From Rhytidiadelphus loreus (Eukaryota; Streptophyta; Bryopsida; Hypnales; Hylocomiaceae): a stretch of DNA of 64,000 bases. The stretch spans positions 73,278,981 to 73,342,980 of the forward strand of contig OX344762.1 of the NCBI GenBank assembly GCA_947034895.1, written 5' to 3'. The notes under the pieces were generated by a model. It saw nothing but the letters and a program-made list of their open reading frames with translations. It did not search any database and was not told the DNA's origin. How positions within the stretch are numbered: the first letter of the stretch is position 1; each line of letters opens with the position of its first letter. The position numbers were made by a program, and so were the translations under genes. Below, in pieces: positions 22,260 through 35,455 of the stretch.

Positions 22260-25200
22260 TGGCAGGAAGTGATAAATGTCAGTAAAAATGGTAGTTTACC
22301 TTCAGAATTACGTTAAGATCCTTCTCCAAATTTGAAGATTTGGGAAAAATCATCATAAAGTACTATTTGGAAGAATATTTCAGAATTCATATAAAAATAG
22401 AAGTTGTAGATTTTGTATGGTTAGATTCACCAATGCTATCACCAATATTTTTATAAATTTTAAAAGAGAAATTTCTAAATTCATTCTAAATTTGATTACA
22501 AACAAAAGATTATCATTTTTTGAGTAAAATTTGTTGGAATGCATTTGAAATGAACGCATTTGAATTAGGGTACATGGTGATATTTTGAAATTTTGTGTTC
22601 TTAAAATCTATGACCTCATTTTGCAAATTCAATTTTGAAGTACAGTCAATGCAATTTTGGCTTAGTCATCCACTTGACATTCTTTTACATTTGTAATTCT
22701 AAAAAAATATGTACCCAAATCCAACCATTAGATAGGACAAGAATTTGATAAAGTATATTCACAAATTTGGATGACTTTCATCCAAGAAGAATGAGAAAGA
22801 ACCAAGAGCTTCAATTTGTCTATCATTAAAAAAAAAAAACGTTGGAGCACTTAGGAGTTAGTTGTTGAATGACTACATAGTAGGGCCTAATTGAACACTG
22901 ATTGGTGGTTAAATGTATAATTTAGATTAGATTTTGGAAAATTAAGGTGTGGTAATTGGTTGCCACTAAGGGCATCTTCAATAGTGTAGTATAATTGTCC
23001 CATTAAATATAACTCTAACTTGTATCCAATTTGGAGTGAAATGTGCTTCGGAAACTATGATTCGCTAAAACCATTATAATTTTTGTCTTTTAGAGTGCCT
23101 TTCAAGTGGTTTATTTTCTTTGTCCAATGTCTATATTTGATTATTCTAAGAAGTAGACAAAGTGTTTCCAGTCATAGTAAAAATAATTTACTCCTCCATT
23201 CAAAATTTTCCCATTAATAAATAGAGAAAAAAAATTTGATTATTAAACATGATCTAATATACAAGTTAGTGGTTAAACTAAGAAAATGAAGCTTCATAAG
23301 TTTAAGTTTTATCCCATTTTGAAATTTTGAAAAAATTAAAAAATTGAAAAAAATATTGCAATTGCAAAGCTCTATGTGTCAAAATCCATGTTACATCATA
23401 TTGTGTGTTTTTCATTCCATTTTTCTTCTTTTAAATTTTTTAAAAATTAAAATTATAAATTACTTTTTTCATTCTAACCTTCGTTTATAGTAAGAAATCC
23501 CAAATTATCCAAATATTTATTATGATTGATATGATTTTATTTCCACCTTTTATTTTAGAAAATTATAATTATTTGATTTTTTCATAAAAATTTATAAAAA
23601 ATCAGTGTTCATAGAAAATTCATTTTTTCACACAAAAAAAATATCATTATTCAATGTATCAATTATAGAATAGGATAAATTTAGCTTGATAGAGAAATTT
23701 GACTCGATGGTCATTGTTAAGGTCGGTTTGGGTGTAAAAAATAAAATAACTATCTATACTTGAGAACTTTTCATACTAATGTCCATTGCTTGTACCTCTT
23801 GACATAATTTCAAATTAATTGATTTTTTTTAAAATATTTACAAATCCATTTTCAGTTATAGTTTCAAAAATTATATCTACATCAATTTTTCATGAACGAA
23901 AGTGAAATTTTTCATGATGATTGATAGTTCATAGTACTCCGTATCACGTAATAAATACATAAGATTGACATCTAAACACAATTTAAAAGGAAAAATTTAA
24001 CTCGGACGTAATGCTTGACTATTTTGCAATAGATATACTCCTTGAGAGCTTAAAATTCAAACAATTGATGCTAGTTTGTGACTCAAGGCAAGGATAATTA
24101 TGCTTTTAAAAATATAATTCATTGTGAATTCCCAAAAGCTTAATTCTGAACAGTATTCATTTACATCAATTGGTTATTAACCTATAAGTTATAATTATTT
24201 ATTGGATTATTTATTATTTGTGATATCATTTTCTTACGTTGCAAAAGCAAAGACAAATAAAGGCAACAAGACGGCGTTTGCAAGTTAGGCACCCATTGTT
24301 AGCGTCTTAAGTCTAAGAACCGAAGCTGTCTTGCATGTCCATTTGTAAACATACTTAGCAGTCAATTATGAAGCACAATTCACAACAGAATAACTATTCA
24401 GTGCAGACACTCCTATCTTAAGTATCGACATAGAAATCCTGTAACCCTTGAGCACCATAGCAACCCGAATCTGGCCTCCTCACAAGTTACGTTTGACCAA
24501 ATATTAAAGTAAAGCTGCCTATGACAGAACAAGTGGTTTGTCATGTTGCCATTAGCAAAAAAATTCAGATTTTTTTTCATACGCAGATATATGTGAGAAA
24601 TGAAGGAAACAACTGGAATTTTATTTTTTGGACAAAAGTATGATTTTTTTTTATGAATTTTTGAAGCATGCTGTCTAGTTGGCCCAAAAGAGTTTGTAGA
24701 CTACCTCAAATCAGCAGAAAAGTGTTTCCATCATGGTCATCTTGCCACCTGAAGCAGTCACATCATTTCCTAACAGGGCTACAAGATTTTCTAACATAGA
24801 CATGACATGAAGTCATGAAGGAATTAAAAAATAACTTTTTGTGACAAGTTTACACTAGAAAGGTGTAAGTGTCCTATAACAATCACTAAGAACTCCATGA
24901 CCATCTCCTAAGACATTGATTATGTCTACAAACTAGCCAAATGCAGTCCTAGTCTAATTTCTTAGAAATGGTCTACCATATTTTTATATAGCTAATGCAA
25001 TCCTAGTCCCATATTTTTATATAGATACTTTTTAGTTTTGGTACATAACACTATCTATGTGGATTCAAACTTCAAAGAATCTTTAGAAATTATATTGTAC
25101 AACTCATTTGTATTTTGTCCAAATCCATTGGGCTTTTAGAGATTCAAGCACATTAAAAGTTACGCCATGATGCCATATACAATTGAAAAAAAAATTCTAA

Positions 25201-26130
25201 CCCCTAACATGTAAGCCCAAATTTGGCCTTCTATTTTTATTATTGTTTGAATAGTAAAGATTAAGATTACAATTGGTCCAAAAATCATTGGAGTCAATTG
25301 TAGTTATTCATTCTTATAGGAAATTTGAGTTATAATATAAGTAATTCAAATGAACAATATCTACATTCAATTTTTTATATTACAATCCTATATATAATAA
25401 TATTAATTGAGATTTGAGATTCCAAATCTACAGAACAATCAAATCATTGCGCATCTTGTTGTCTTCAGTTTCATATGCCAAATACTTGTTTCTCCCTTGT
25501 TTTGGATTCTTATAACACATAAATTTGTGTTTAATGCATCATATACGACGAATACAAGTATCATCAAATGCAACAAAACTATCTTTTTTTAGCAAATGCA
25601 CGTGTGATGGGGGCTAGCAAGTCAGATTGCATGTTATGTTTGTAAATAATTTAGTTATATGGTATTGAAAAATTCCAAGTCCAAAGGTTGCAATAGATAA
25701 TCAACATCCAATGCTTTTATTATTTAAAAAAAATATTGAATGGTCATTGAAATAAAGTTTTAAAGTAAAGATTTTATAACTACATGTGAAACTAACTCTT
25801 TATAGCTTTTATTTCTATAATTGAAATGAAGTGATTTATAGCTTTACACGTACTTATACATGTAGGGAACAAAATTGAAATTTTTATTTATTAGTAGTAT
25901 AGTGAAACCTTCATAGCACAAAAGGGATTTTGGACAAGTACATATGATTTTGATTTTTGTCTCAATTTCTTGAAACTTTCCATGGCTACATAGAAAAGTT
26001 GATTAGCTTTGTAAATTTTTTTTTCCAATTGGTGTCCAACAACTAATGTTATGCTGAAAGCAAGCTAAAAACAAGGGAGACGCACTAGTAAAAAGTATTC
26101 ATAAATATGAATTTGAATTATTTTTGAAAA
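22260..26130. other. AT-rich interior of the TIR element, no gene seen
   Basis: Long AT-rich stretch without any frame, splice pattern or repeat that I can support. Confidence 0.5.
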
Positions 26131-26480
26131 TACTCTCTTAGTTCCATAATGATATTCCTCTTGGCCCCAATATTTTGCATGTCTTTGAGTATTTACAATT
26201 GAAAGAGATGAAACTTTGTGAAGTGAAATAGAGGTCCAACCCTAAATGCCAAATTTTACATTCAACAATTAAATGTCTAGTGGTGCTCTTTGACAAAATT
26301 CCACTTTTTGGTATTGCTAAACTATACTTTGAAAAGGGCTTTGAAGTTCAAATTTTGTTAGATGCTAAGAGTGCACCGAACTATACTTATTGTGCAAAAT
26401 AAAGTTTTCAAAATGTTATTTTTGACCTTCATCTCAAATTTTTGGTCCAACACAAAGATCATTTTGGGATGGAGGTAGTA
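26131..26480. mobile_element. Stowaway-like (Tc1/mariner) small element, 350 bp
   Basis: The left end TACTCTCTTAGTTCC and right end GGGATGGAGGTAGTA are decayed forms of the Stowaway TIR CTCCCTCCGTTCC between TA dinucleotides. Its interior shares sequence, in inverted orientation, with the copy at 51,544-52,083 (both contain GAGCACCACTAG and TCAACAATTAA-type words). No coding capacity. Confidence 0.7.
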
Positions 26481-27050
26481 ATTTTTTTCTTACAGATTAT
26501 AATTTTTCCTACAAGTTATGCCTTGCTTCATTCTATTTGAATTTGTTATAAGAAAGTTATAGAAAATCTTGTCTTGGAAGGAACTTCTTCAAAAAAACTT
26601 ATGAGACTCATTTCTAAATTCAATTTTTACAATATTTCTAAGAAATAAACTCCACATGGTTTAATGTAGTTATTAAAACAATCTCACCATTGGAATCAGA
26701 GCATTGTAATTCCATTTTAGAGATATTAATGAGTTAGTTTTTCCTTCTATTTTATACTAACTTCTAATTAACAATTGTTTGAAGAATTTTAGTTTTACTT
26801 AAATTTTTTTTTTTAATTTCCAAGATTCTCAACTGAATTCTATATTGTACAAATTTGAAGTCCAGATCTTGAAAGTGCAAAAATTTAAGGTTAAAAAGAG
26901 TCAAAGTCAAATATTCTAGTCACACACTAAGTTGCAAATACTTTTTTCTCACATTAAATGTAGTTATCTTGCAATCCAAACAAATAAATTCCTGAAATTT
27001 TTTCTACACATATTTGTACTAGTGAAGTGTTAGATCTAGCTTATGGTTGG

Positions 27051-27053
27051 ATA

Positions 27054-27076
<23 letters not shown>
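27051..27076. repeat. AT dinucleotide microsatellite
   Basis: Uninterrupted (AT)n of about 26 bp followed by a T-run. Confidence 0.9.
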
Positions 27077-27087
<11 letters not shown>

Positions 27088-27559
27088 TTTTACTCTTCTC
27101 TATAGAAATGGAAGTTTCGAGTTTCTTTTTGAACAAAAAAGACCTTGGTTTCATAGGGGTTAAATTAGTCATTATTTTAAGTTGAACAGGTTGAGAAAAA
27201 AATACATATCATATATGTATGTGTATATAACGCTATATCAAGAGGTTTTGGAAATTGATGAGCCTTTAAGCTATTCCTTAACTACATCTTCATTATAAAT
27301 TTAAGTGTAGAAAAAAAAAATCTTTCTTAGTGAAAGACTACAAATTTCTAGATTCTCAACCAAACCTTGTTCGGTCCTTGATGGATTGGTGTATACTAAT
27401 CCCATGTTAGAGATATTAATGATTTAGTTTCTTGTTAAATGTTTGATTTATTTGTACTTCATTATTATTTAGGGAATGGAGATATTTTTTATATTTAAAT
27501 ATATTTTGTAAATGTTGGATTCAATTATTCAACTTAGAATATTTTATTTCCAAAGATTA

Positions 27560-27870
27560 TGTGGAACAAAGGATGAGGAACTTAGGACAGAACTTTAGCC
27601 CCACCTAACACGAAATCAAGAATTGTAAATTAACAAGAGACTTTAACCGGGGCTAATCTTTGAGGTCTAAAGTGTCCCACTTTAGACCCCCTCCAACATA
27701 TTTCTAGAGATTATGTGTTGGCAAAACTTTAACCCCGCCTAACACAATATCTCAAATTCTAAAATAACAAACAACATTAACCAGGGCTAAACTTCAGGGT
27801 CTAAACTGTCCCACTTTAGACCCCCACCCCGACTTTAATCCCAGGGGCTAACGATGAGAAATCTTCCTGT
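27560..27870. repeat. Sub-terminal repeats, right end of the TIR element
   Basis: Two units of roughly 130 bp, each with a GGGGCTAAAGTT-type word, a TAACCNGGGCTAA word and CTAAAGTGTCCCACTTTAGACC on the plus strand. They mirror the left-end region. Confidence 0.65.
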
Positions 27871-27919
27871 GTCAATACCACGGCCTCTCGACTTGGACGG
27901 CCATGGTGTGAAGTGGCCC

Positions 27920-28470
27920 TAATTATGCTTGTAAATAGTGACAATTTCATGAAACCATTCTCAAGATAAACTTGGCCGCCGGTAACACCGAGACCATTCT
28001 CGCGAAGGCTTCTCATCAAATCATCCTGCAACTCTTCACTGGGCCCAGATACGCTCAGCTCCACGTTGACCTATTCTCAAAACAGAATTACAGATGAATA
28101 AAAAAAATAAAAAAATTCAAAACTGTGAGCAACTCAACTACAAATGGTCAACAAAGTCATCATGTCGCGTGAAGTGCAAGGGCTAAAACCAGAAGACCTC
28201 GAAAGCAAATCACAATGAATCATCAAAAGGATGAGAATCGGGTCTTACTTGAGGACATTTGCGTTCAGAAGCAACCTCCAGAATTTTGTTCATGTTCCAC
28301 GTTCTTTCGATGCCAGTTCCGATCCTGATATCTTTGCTCCTGTTCTTCTGTACATGAAACACACTCTTGCTGATAGCATCTAGCAATCGACTTGCAACCA
28401 GCATCAAATTTGAAAATATGTAACTTCCAGTAAGATTCATACCAGGATCGCTCCCAGTATTCACTCCATT
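27920..28470 (-). pseudogene. Exon-like tail downstream of kinase B, cut by the TIR element
   Basis: An open stretch 28249-28470 (LNGVNTGSDPGMNLTGSY...ILEVASERKCPQ) ends at donor GTAAGA. A second (from 28070, acceptor AGAATAG) continues in phase 0 with NVELSVSGPSEELQDDLMR and VTGGQVYLENGFMKLS. After about 50 codons the frame runs into the transposon end at 27919 and stops at 27,816, making a chimeric reading frame. It lies on the kinase strand just past the kinase end, so it could be a former C-terminal part of that gene or a separate small gene. Copy A keeps only ALNGVNTGSDP before stops. Family not recognised. Confidence 0.4.
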
Positions 28471-31400
28471 CAATGCACACTCACAAGCACAACCTCAATT
28501 CCGAGGTTTGCACGGATTGCAACCTTACAGACTATGAACATGCATGCTAGTGGAAAAAATACTTCTAGGGATGAAGGTCAAAGCCGCGGAATTACCAGGA
28601 ACTTAAACGGGCCAGGGTATTCGATTCTTGCTCGAACGATTTTGTAGTCCATACCCGCCAAGGTGTCAGACACATGGGCCAAGATGTCACGCACATGGAC
28701 GAAACGCAACCGCGAATCTGATTTCGGATGACACACAACTACATGGGGAGAATGAGAAAACTCTTGTGAATTCTTTCTCTGATGTACATGAATGACTGAT
28801 GAGCGAGGAAGTGTCAAATCCATAGAATTCAGATTATGCAGACGTCTACTCAAGTGGGAAAACTCTTCAGCTGCAACTCTGTGCACAATGATATTGAAAG
28901 GTCCAACATATATTCCAAAATATTTGCTATAATTATGTTGAAGTTCCCACAACAAGGTACCCATTCTTGCGCCTTCCACATAAATGACACACACCATTCG
29001 ATTCTTACGAGTACAGCATCCTGCTGAGTGAACTTGAAAATTCGATGCCACCAAGAGTCTAGAAAAAGCCCCAAGGAAACTTGCACTCTCCATAGCAACA
29101 ACATCTATGACATGCATTTGCGTAATAGTATTTTCATTGGTACATGTCTCCAGATTCTCACTAGTCCATTTCAACTTCACTGGCAAGCTTAGAGTCTACA
29201 CAATAAACACAATATTTTAATTAGTAACTTTCTATCTATCATTCCAAACAAATCAAGAACATTCTAATAAGTCTAAAACATAACAATGCCAATAATAAAC
29301 AAAAGTTACATTGTGCAATCTTGATGCTAACCTCTGTGATATTTGCAATTGACTTGCCATCCACAACCTTCTTTCCTTTGCAATTTGTCACCTCAAAAGC
29401 TGTAGCTCAATATGTCAATGACAAATGTCAAGATACAAAAGTTTCAAAGAGTCCTCCATAAAGAGTCCTCAAAGAATCCTCCCTATTCTACTAATGAGGC
29501 AACCACAATAGAATTTGGAGTTCATGGTATTAGTAATTGGCATGATGGTGTAAGAACACAACTCACATTGCATAATCATTTCTGTTGAAAATGAGGCAAA
29601 AGCCTTCAAGACTAAGAGGTCCATGTCCATCAATTTTTGCATGACTTCAAGCATAGTCAAAGGTTGAGGATTGTTCCATTGTTCAACCTACAACCATATT
29701 GCATATCATTCAACGACACATGTTTAGTTATTAATTTAATTAGGATAAAAAATATGTTCTTCATGTTGGAAGACTCATTGGAACACCTCACTACTATTAC
29801 TTTTATACATTTACATCCATATCAAAAGAAGGTGCATTAAATTTTACAAGCCATTGATGTCTCACAAAACATGTCAGTGATAAAAGAAGCAATGAAATTA
29901 CAATCAATTTTTTAGCATATTGATACAACAAAGAACCCAACAAATGAATTTCAAGTGTCCAACACAATATTTTTTGTGAGCCATAGTATTGAGAGATCAA
30001 CAATCATGGAGACTTTGACACTATCCATGAACGTCTAACAAGTAAAAAATGCACAAAAATATCATATGTCCACAAAAGCTAGTGATAAAATAAAACATGA
30101 TACCTTTCTCTCAAAATAAATTCATTGGCTCTAGTGGGAAACCAGCACAATAAAAAATGAAGGGCTTATACCACAAGTCCCCAAACCAAACCACTGATAC
30201 AAACTCTACACGACTAATTCCTCACAAAGTCACTATAAAGTAAACTCAAACCCTACGTCTTAGTCCAACTCCACCAAAAGTAAGCAATATAAAGAATGAT
30301 TTCCTCCAAGGATCTTAAAAACCTAGTTACAAAAGTTCAAAACATTTCAAAACTCTAATAAAAAAAGATGTGGATATAAACAATCTAATAATAAAAACTT
30401 GAAATATTCAATCAACAATCTTCTATTCCAATAAATTACTACTAAATTCAACAGGCTTGTCACTTACATACCTTCACAATACTTACACCTTCTTGAGATG
30501 CATTGTCAATGACAACACTCACAGGATTACCACAACTCTTTAGCTTTAGAGCCATGCATATGGTTGAGAAGGTTGGCCTCTCCAATGGATCGGAATGCCA
30601 ACAACCAACTATAATGTTTCTTACAAATTCAGGCAGTTCATGCGGCAATTTCGGACGTTGACCTTGCAAAATTTGGGATATCATATCTTCACCTCCCATG
30701 CCATCATATGGAGTGCAACCTGTTACAATCTCATAGCAAGTCATGGCATAGCTATACACATCCGACGCATGTGTAAACCGAACTTTTGCACTAGGCACTC
30801 TAGCCTTCAACTGCTCAAGTACTTCCGGTGCCCTCCAAAACCCAGTCCCTAATACTCCCACAAAGCACTCAAAATCAGCAACAAGTGATCCTACCCTTGC
30901 CACTCGATTAGGAGTACCAACAAGGCTCAAGTCTTCTCCAAATTCTCCCCACACAAGCACATTCGATGCTTTCAAATCGCGATGTAATATATCATGCTTG
31001 TTGTGTAGCGTGTACATATCCTTAGCTATACTCAACATCAAGTGAATGGCTTCATCCATTGAGAAAGGGCCAAGTGTATTGCACTTTTGTTTCATTCGGC
31101 GATCAATCAAGAGACGCAAATCTCCCCAACGCCGATACATCACAAACGCAAATCTACCCCTCAACCTCTGGTCATGTAACACCGTTCCTCCCAAAATTGT
31201 TATCAAAGGCAAATCATATAAATGTTTATACTTGGAACGAGCAGACAACATTCCAATGGGCCATTGCGCTTGGAAAGCTTTGAGAGGAGCATCTCCCTTC
31301 ATCACCTTCACCACCAAATTGAAAGGACCATCACGTGTCATGCGAGCTTCATAAATGTCGGCTTGAGCCCCTTCGCTGATTTTCTCACCCACCTCAAGTG

Positions 31401-31635
31401 TCTCAAAGTCCGTGAAGAAACGACCCCATTGAGGATCTTCTTTTAGCAAAGCAAAGTATTTCGAGTTGGTCTCCGCTGACGACTCCCAATCAGTGGTGGA
31501 ATAATCCAGTTGGCTCCAGTGCCGGGCTTTTGAGGACTCCATCTCCATTTCAGTTTGAGAATTGAAATGGCTTGTCCGTTCAGAAGAAGGCGCAGTTGAT
31601 GAAGAGGAGCTCGCCATGCTCTGCACAGAATCCAT
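28470..31635 (-). CDS. Protein kinase-like gene, copy B (five exons)
   Basis: Exons 30472-31635, 29567-29687, 29332-29399, 28596-29195 and 28470-28523 reproduce the copy A structure. Exons 2, 3 and 5 have the same lengths (121, 68, 54 bp), and the joined frame gives about 668 residues. Kinase motifs are present: ISEGAQADIY, VVK lysine, HRDLKASNVLV, DFE for DFG, RAPEVLE, then DVYSYAMTCYE and GCWHSDPLERP. The C-terminal domain of unknown function is 13 residues longer than in copy A. The frame is open 29 codons further upstream, but the ATG at 31635 is the one shared with copy A. If exon 4 is not spliced at 28,596 the protein ends at TGA 28,578 after VIPRL. All splice sites are kept, so both copies may be active genes. 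Confidence 0.75.
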
Positions 31636-32443
31636 TCCAACGAAATTGTCATTCAGCCTTCCTGCCTTCACAATTGCCTGCCTAGGCTCAGAGTAGGACT
31701 TTCCAACAGAGCTTACAATCAAGCATTATTAGATGGCGGCCTCGACAGGGTTTGACGTGCAACCCCAGCTTCTGCGCAAATGCAGAGGAATTGATGTTGT
31801 GAAATCTCGATTAATGAAAAGGACAAGTGAACTTCGCAATCTCAAGAAATGGCTACACTAGATCAAGGCGAAATCGATGCAAGCATATAAACAGGTGTAA
31901 TTCGCTACAACTCAAATTAGCATACGATATTCAAAAGAGTCAAATGCTGACTTCACAATTCCACAATACCAAGACTCCAGTGGCGCAGTCATGGCCGATT
32001 GCAATAAGCAGGTAGGACATCAGATCCATCAATTACAGAAAATGCACGGAAGAAATTCCATCAGTTGTCAACCCTGAGTGTTCGTTCTCCTTCATTTGGC
32101 TTCCAAAAAAGGTACATGTGATCATTGTAATGAACCCTAAATAGCTCAATTATGGTACCACCAACAGCACACATTGGGAGCTATGCAGGACAGCAGATCC
32201 AACGGATGCAAAGAAAAAACCCATTATCAACCCAGCCGATAGTTCTCCTTCATTTGGCTTTCAAGCAAGATCCATGTGATCATTCTAATGAACCGTAAAT
32301 AGTTCAATTATAGTATTACCGACTACAAATTGGGAGCTGTGCAGGACATCAGATCCACCGGTTTCAGAAAACGGAAGAAGAAATTATTCCACGATCGACC
32401 AACCCGATAGTTCTCCTTCATTTGGCTTTCAAGCAAGATTCAT
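31636..32443. other. Upstream region of kinase copy B with 160-bp tandem units
   Basis: Probable promoter and 5' UTR. Units starting GTTCTCCTTCATTTGGCTT occur at 32,084, 32,242 and 32,410 (the last partial), one more than in copy A. Each holds AAGRTNCATGTGATCATT and GGGAGCTRTGCAGGACA words. Confidence 0.6.
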
Positions 32444-34536
32444 GTGATCATTCTAATCCATTATAATTCCACCGACAGTGTAGATAGGTTGGGAGCAGAG
32501 CGGCACCTTCAAATCGAGACGCTGTGTGAAGAATCGCCTCGAGGAACGGAACGCTTCTTCACCGCAAGCAGTTGCCTTCCACAAAGGTTTCGAACGCTCG
32601 TTGTGTACGAAAGAGCAGCGAGACGTAGAATCCTTGGCAGCACCGACAGGTTCTCGAAATTTCGGCAGACAGTGAATGATCGACTGAGTGAGGCCTCTGA
32701 ACATCGTCGAACTACTAAAGACTGTAGTGGGCTCCCGCTCTTGGAAGTAGGAGTCCAGCTTCGATCACCGCTTGGGGTTCAGTGGGAGACACGCAAAGTC
32801 AGTCGGGAGTGGTGAAATGCTTTCAGGCACCAGTACTGTAGCTTCAGCAGCGGTTACGTCCCCAGCGACATTTCTGGAATATACATATGCATATCTAGTC
32901 TTCAACTCGCACACAACTCTGCCCCCTGCAGTATTTGAATACTCTTTTGAAAGCGTTGATTTTGGCTTTTGGAACCTGCACAGCAATGCGATCATCTATT
33001 TTCTTAAACTTTCAATCGTCTCTAAACATCATGACTCATGAGTAAGAGTAGGCTTCCATGTGCAGGTGGGGTACAAAAATCTGACAACCGGTCTATTTCA
33101 ACCATTCAAATTTTTATTGCATATAGTACAGAAAAAATTGGAATTTTTCGTCTTGCATACTCAACATTTTTGGTGAATTTTTTAAGTCAATTTTCATGGG
33201 CTTACATAATATTTTGTTAAAAACAATTGGTGATGAATTCTCTTCATTCGATTGCATAGATATGTAGGGAACATCCATATGCACATCTTTCATATTAAAA
33301 CACCCCATTAACCCCTAAAGGACAATTGAAAAACCGGGTAGGTTCCTATGAAGTCAATTTTGGTGAGATGTTCACAAAATTTTGATACAAGGTGTGAACA
33401 TGTACCCCTTTAGTGGGAATTTAATTTTTGACAAAGTAATTGTACCATTGTGCTCAAATGTACAAGATTAGTTACCATGTGTGGAGCAAATAGAAAAATC
33501 GAATTCCAATAAAGAGATATCTATAATTACAAAATTTGGGCATTGCCACTCCAACATTGAAATCTCCATAGAAAGAATTGTCAAACTTTTTTTGAGATGC
33601 TCATTAAAGGGAAGATGTGCATATGGATGTTCTCTACATATTTCTACAAACAAACTTTAAAAATTCATCACCAATTTTTTTCAATCAAATATTATGTAAA
33701 ACCATAAAAATTGACTTTTAAAATTCACCAAAAATGGAGGGGGAGGGGGTCACTAAAATTTGATAGAAGGCTAGGGTCCATGACCAGTGTTTTGAAGCCC
33801 CAAATAGTTTGATTGTAAGATTATTGTACCCCACCTATACAAAACCACAAATATTACCTCTATAATTCTACATAGAAATGTGCAACATTTGCAAGAAGAG
33901 AATCAAAATTGTTGGTTGCAAAATTTCAGCAAAAGACTTTATAGGAGTGGTCGAAGTAACTTTGTGACTTATGAAAAACTATCTTTAACTTACTCTAGAA
34001 GGATGGGGCCCATGACCAATGGTTTGAAGCCTCATTGTCCATCACTCTATTTGCTGCTATTTTGCAACTAGATATGAATGAAAAAGTTATATTTGTTTTT
34101 TTAGAGGTGAAATCATATATCCACTACGAGTCTTCAAAGTTGGGAGGGGGGGATTTGAAATTATTTTGAGTTTTTTTTAATGAAGAAAATTCAAGTCAAA
34201 TATAGAATGTATTTGAAAGATCTGAAATTTTCACCATAGATGTATATTATAGTGTTCAACGTTATAGTATAAACCAAAGTTACCATGTCACTCTAAAATT
34301 TAAACCATGGTTATAGGCCTAAAATTTATATTGCTATAAAATATTGAAATTTATAAATTTATAAATTTTTCCAATTGGAGTAGAAACTACATTTGATAAG
34401 CTTCATTTCATTAATTGAACTCAAATTTAGAAAATCATCATTTTTATAACTAAAATTTAACACTATTCATTATTTTTGCACTTGGCCATATAAATTGTAC
34501 TTACTAAAATTCATCTCATCACCAACAAGGGAGCAC
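32444..34536. other. Non-coding part of duplication copy B, left
   Basis: The plus frame 32,444-32,815 (123 codons) and the overlapping minus frame are not conserved in copy A, which lacks about 300 bp here. No gene called. The pre-insertion sites of copia element 1 (32,985-33,015) and of the TTAA element (33,295-33,298) lie within. Confidence 0.5.
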
Positions 34537-35050
34537 CATTAGAGAAAATGTTGGGCCTCTGGAGGGCCGCTCCACGAGAGGACAAGGGGGGTCTGACTTG
34601 AATTTAATTTGCACTTTTGAAGAGGAAAGGGATATTTTTTCCCTATTCTCGCTCAGCTGCCATACAAAAGTGCAAAGCGACGTGATTGGAGAGTTATAAT
34701 AATAGTTGCTAATTTGGATTGGTTAATGTGGATTTACTTGAAAAGTTGTCAAAAATAGGTGTAGTGCACGAGGAGATTTAAATTGTTTACTGTGGACCCT
34801 TTTAAAAAAAATAGTTGTACCATTGATGAACAAATATATCCAATCATACCTAGAGTAAACAATTATAATCAGCTTGTATACTGCAATTATTATTTATAAC
34901 GTGTCAAAATAGAATCTAACTGCAGTTGGTGATATTCACCCAAGTTGACACTACAAATCTGACACTTTTCATAGGCTCCCTAATACTCCTTTAATAGCTG
35001 TGTTTGTCATAGCAGAGCGGCCCTCTGGAGGCCTCAAACTTTCTCTAATG
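34537..35050. mobile_element. CATTAG-family inverted-repeat element 1, 514 bp
   Basis: Ends CATTAGAGAAA...GGCCTC..GAGGGCCGCTC form an imperfect inverted repeat of about 35 bp. Copy A has the empty site at about 12,443 (GGGGGCGTTTAG). Comparing filled and empty sites I find no target duplication. No coding capacity. Element 2 of this family is at 37,984-38,287. Confidence 0.75.
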
Positions 35051-35380
35051 TTTGCATAATCTGCCCTATGTTGGAATCCACCTATTCTCCTATAGTTTTT
35101 TTTGCTATCTACTATTGCCATCCGATGGAGCTCTAAGGGTTAATTATAGGGAGGGAAGAAGGAAAATAAAGAAAGGGGATGAATGGAAAATTGGGATTTT
35201 TTACAAGGTATTATATAGAAAATAAAATCCTAATTTGAAAACCCTAATCCTCCCACGTACAGTTTTCTCCTCTTCAAACAATTGAGGAACCAGCCTATGC
35301 TGCCAAAAAAATTAATTAACGATTATTTTTAAAATATTTTAAAATATTTATTTTTAAAAATATTTAAAATATATTTATTT

Positions 35381-35455
<75 letters not shown>

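Larger units (their letters stand above)
18961..27919. mobile_element. Putative 8.96-kb TIR DNA transposon carrying gene fragments
   Basis: The left end reads GGGCCACTTCACAC, and the right end is its exact inverse (14 of 14). Each is flanked by TAA (18958-18960 and 27920-27922). Both ends continue inward with related sub-terminal sequence: GAGAGGCCGT, ACAGGAAGATTTC, and repeated GGGGCTAAAGT/CTTTAGACCC words. TAA plus GGG ends suit PIF/Harbinger, and the sub-terminal repeats also recall CACTA elements. I find no transposase. Inside are MLO exons, two other exons and a 99-bp repeat. The alternative is two separate relatives inserted in opposite directions; a weak TIR-like sequence at about 19,687-19,702 keeps that open. 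Confidence 0.55.

Noticed and set aside
32444..32815. 123-codon plus frame upstream of kinase B
   Set aside because: Not conserved in copy A, overlaps an equally open minus frame, no motif.
35384..35452. AT repeat considered as a replication origin or matrix attachment site
   Set aside because: A simple dinucleotide microsatellite is enough to explain it, and nothing functional is visible.
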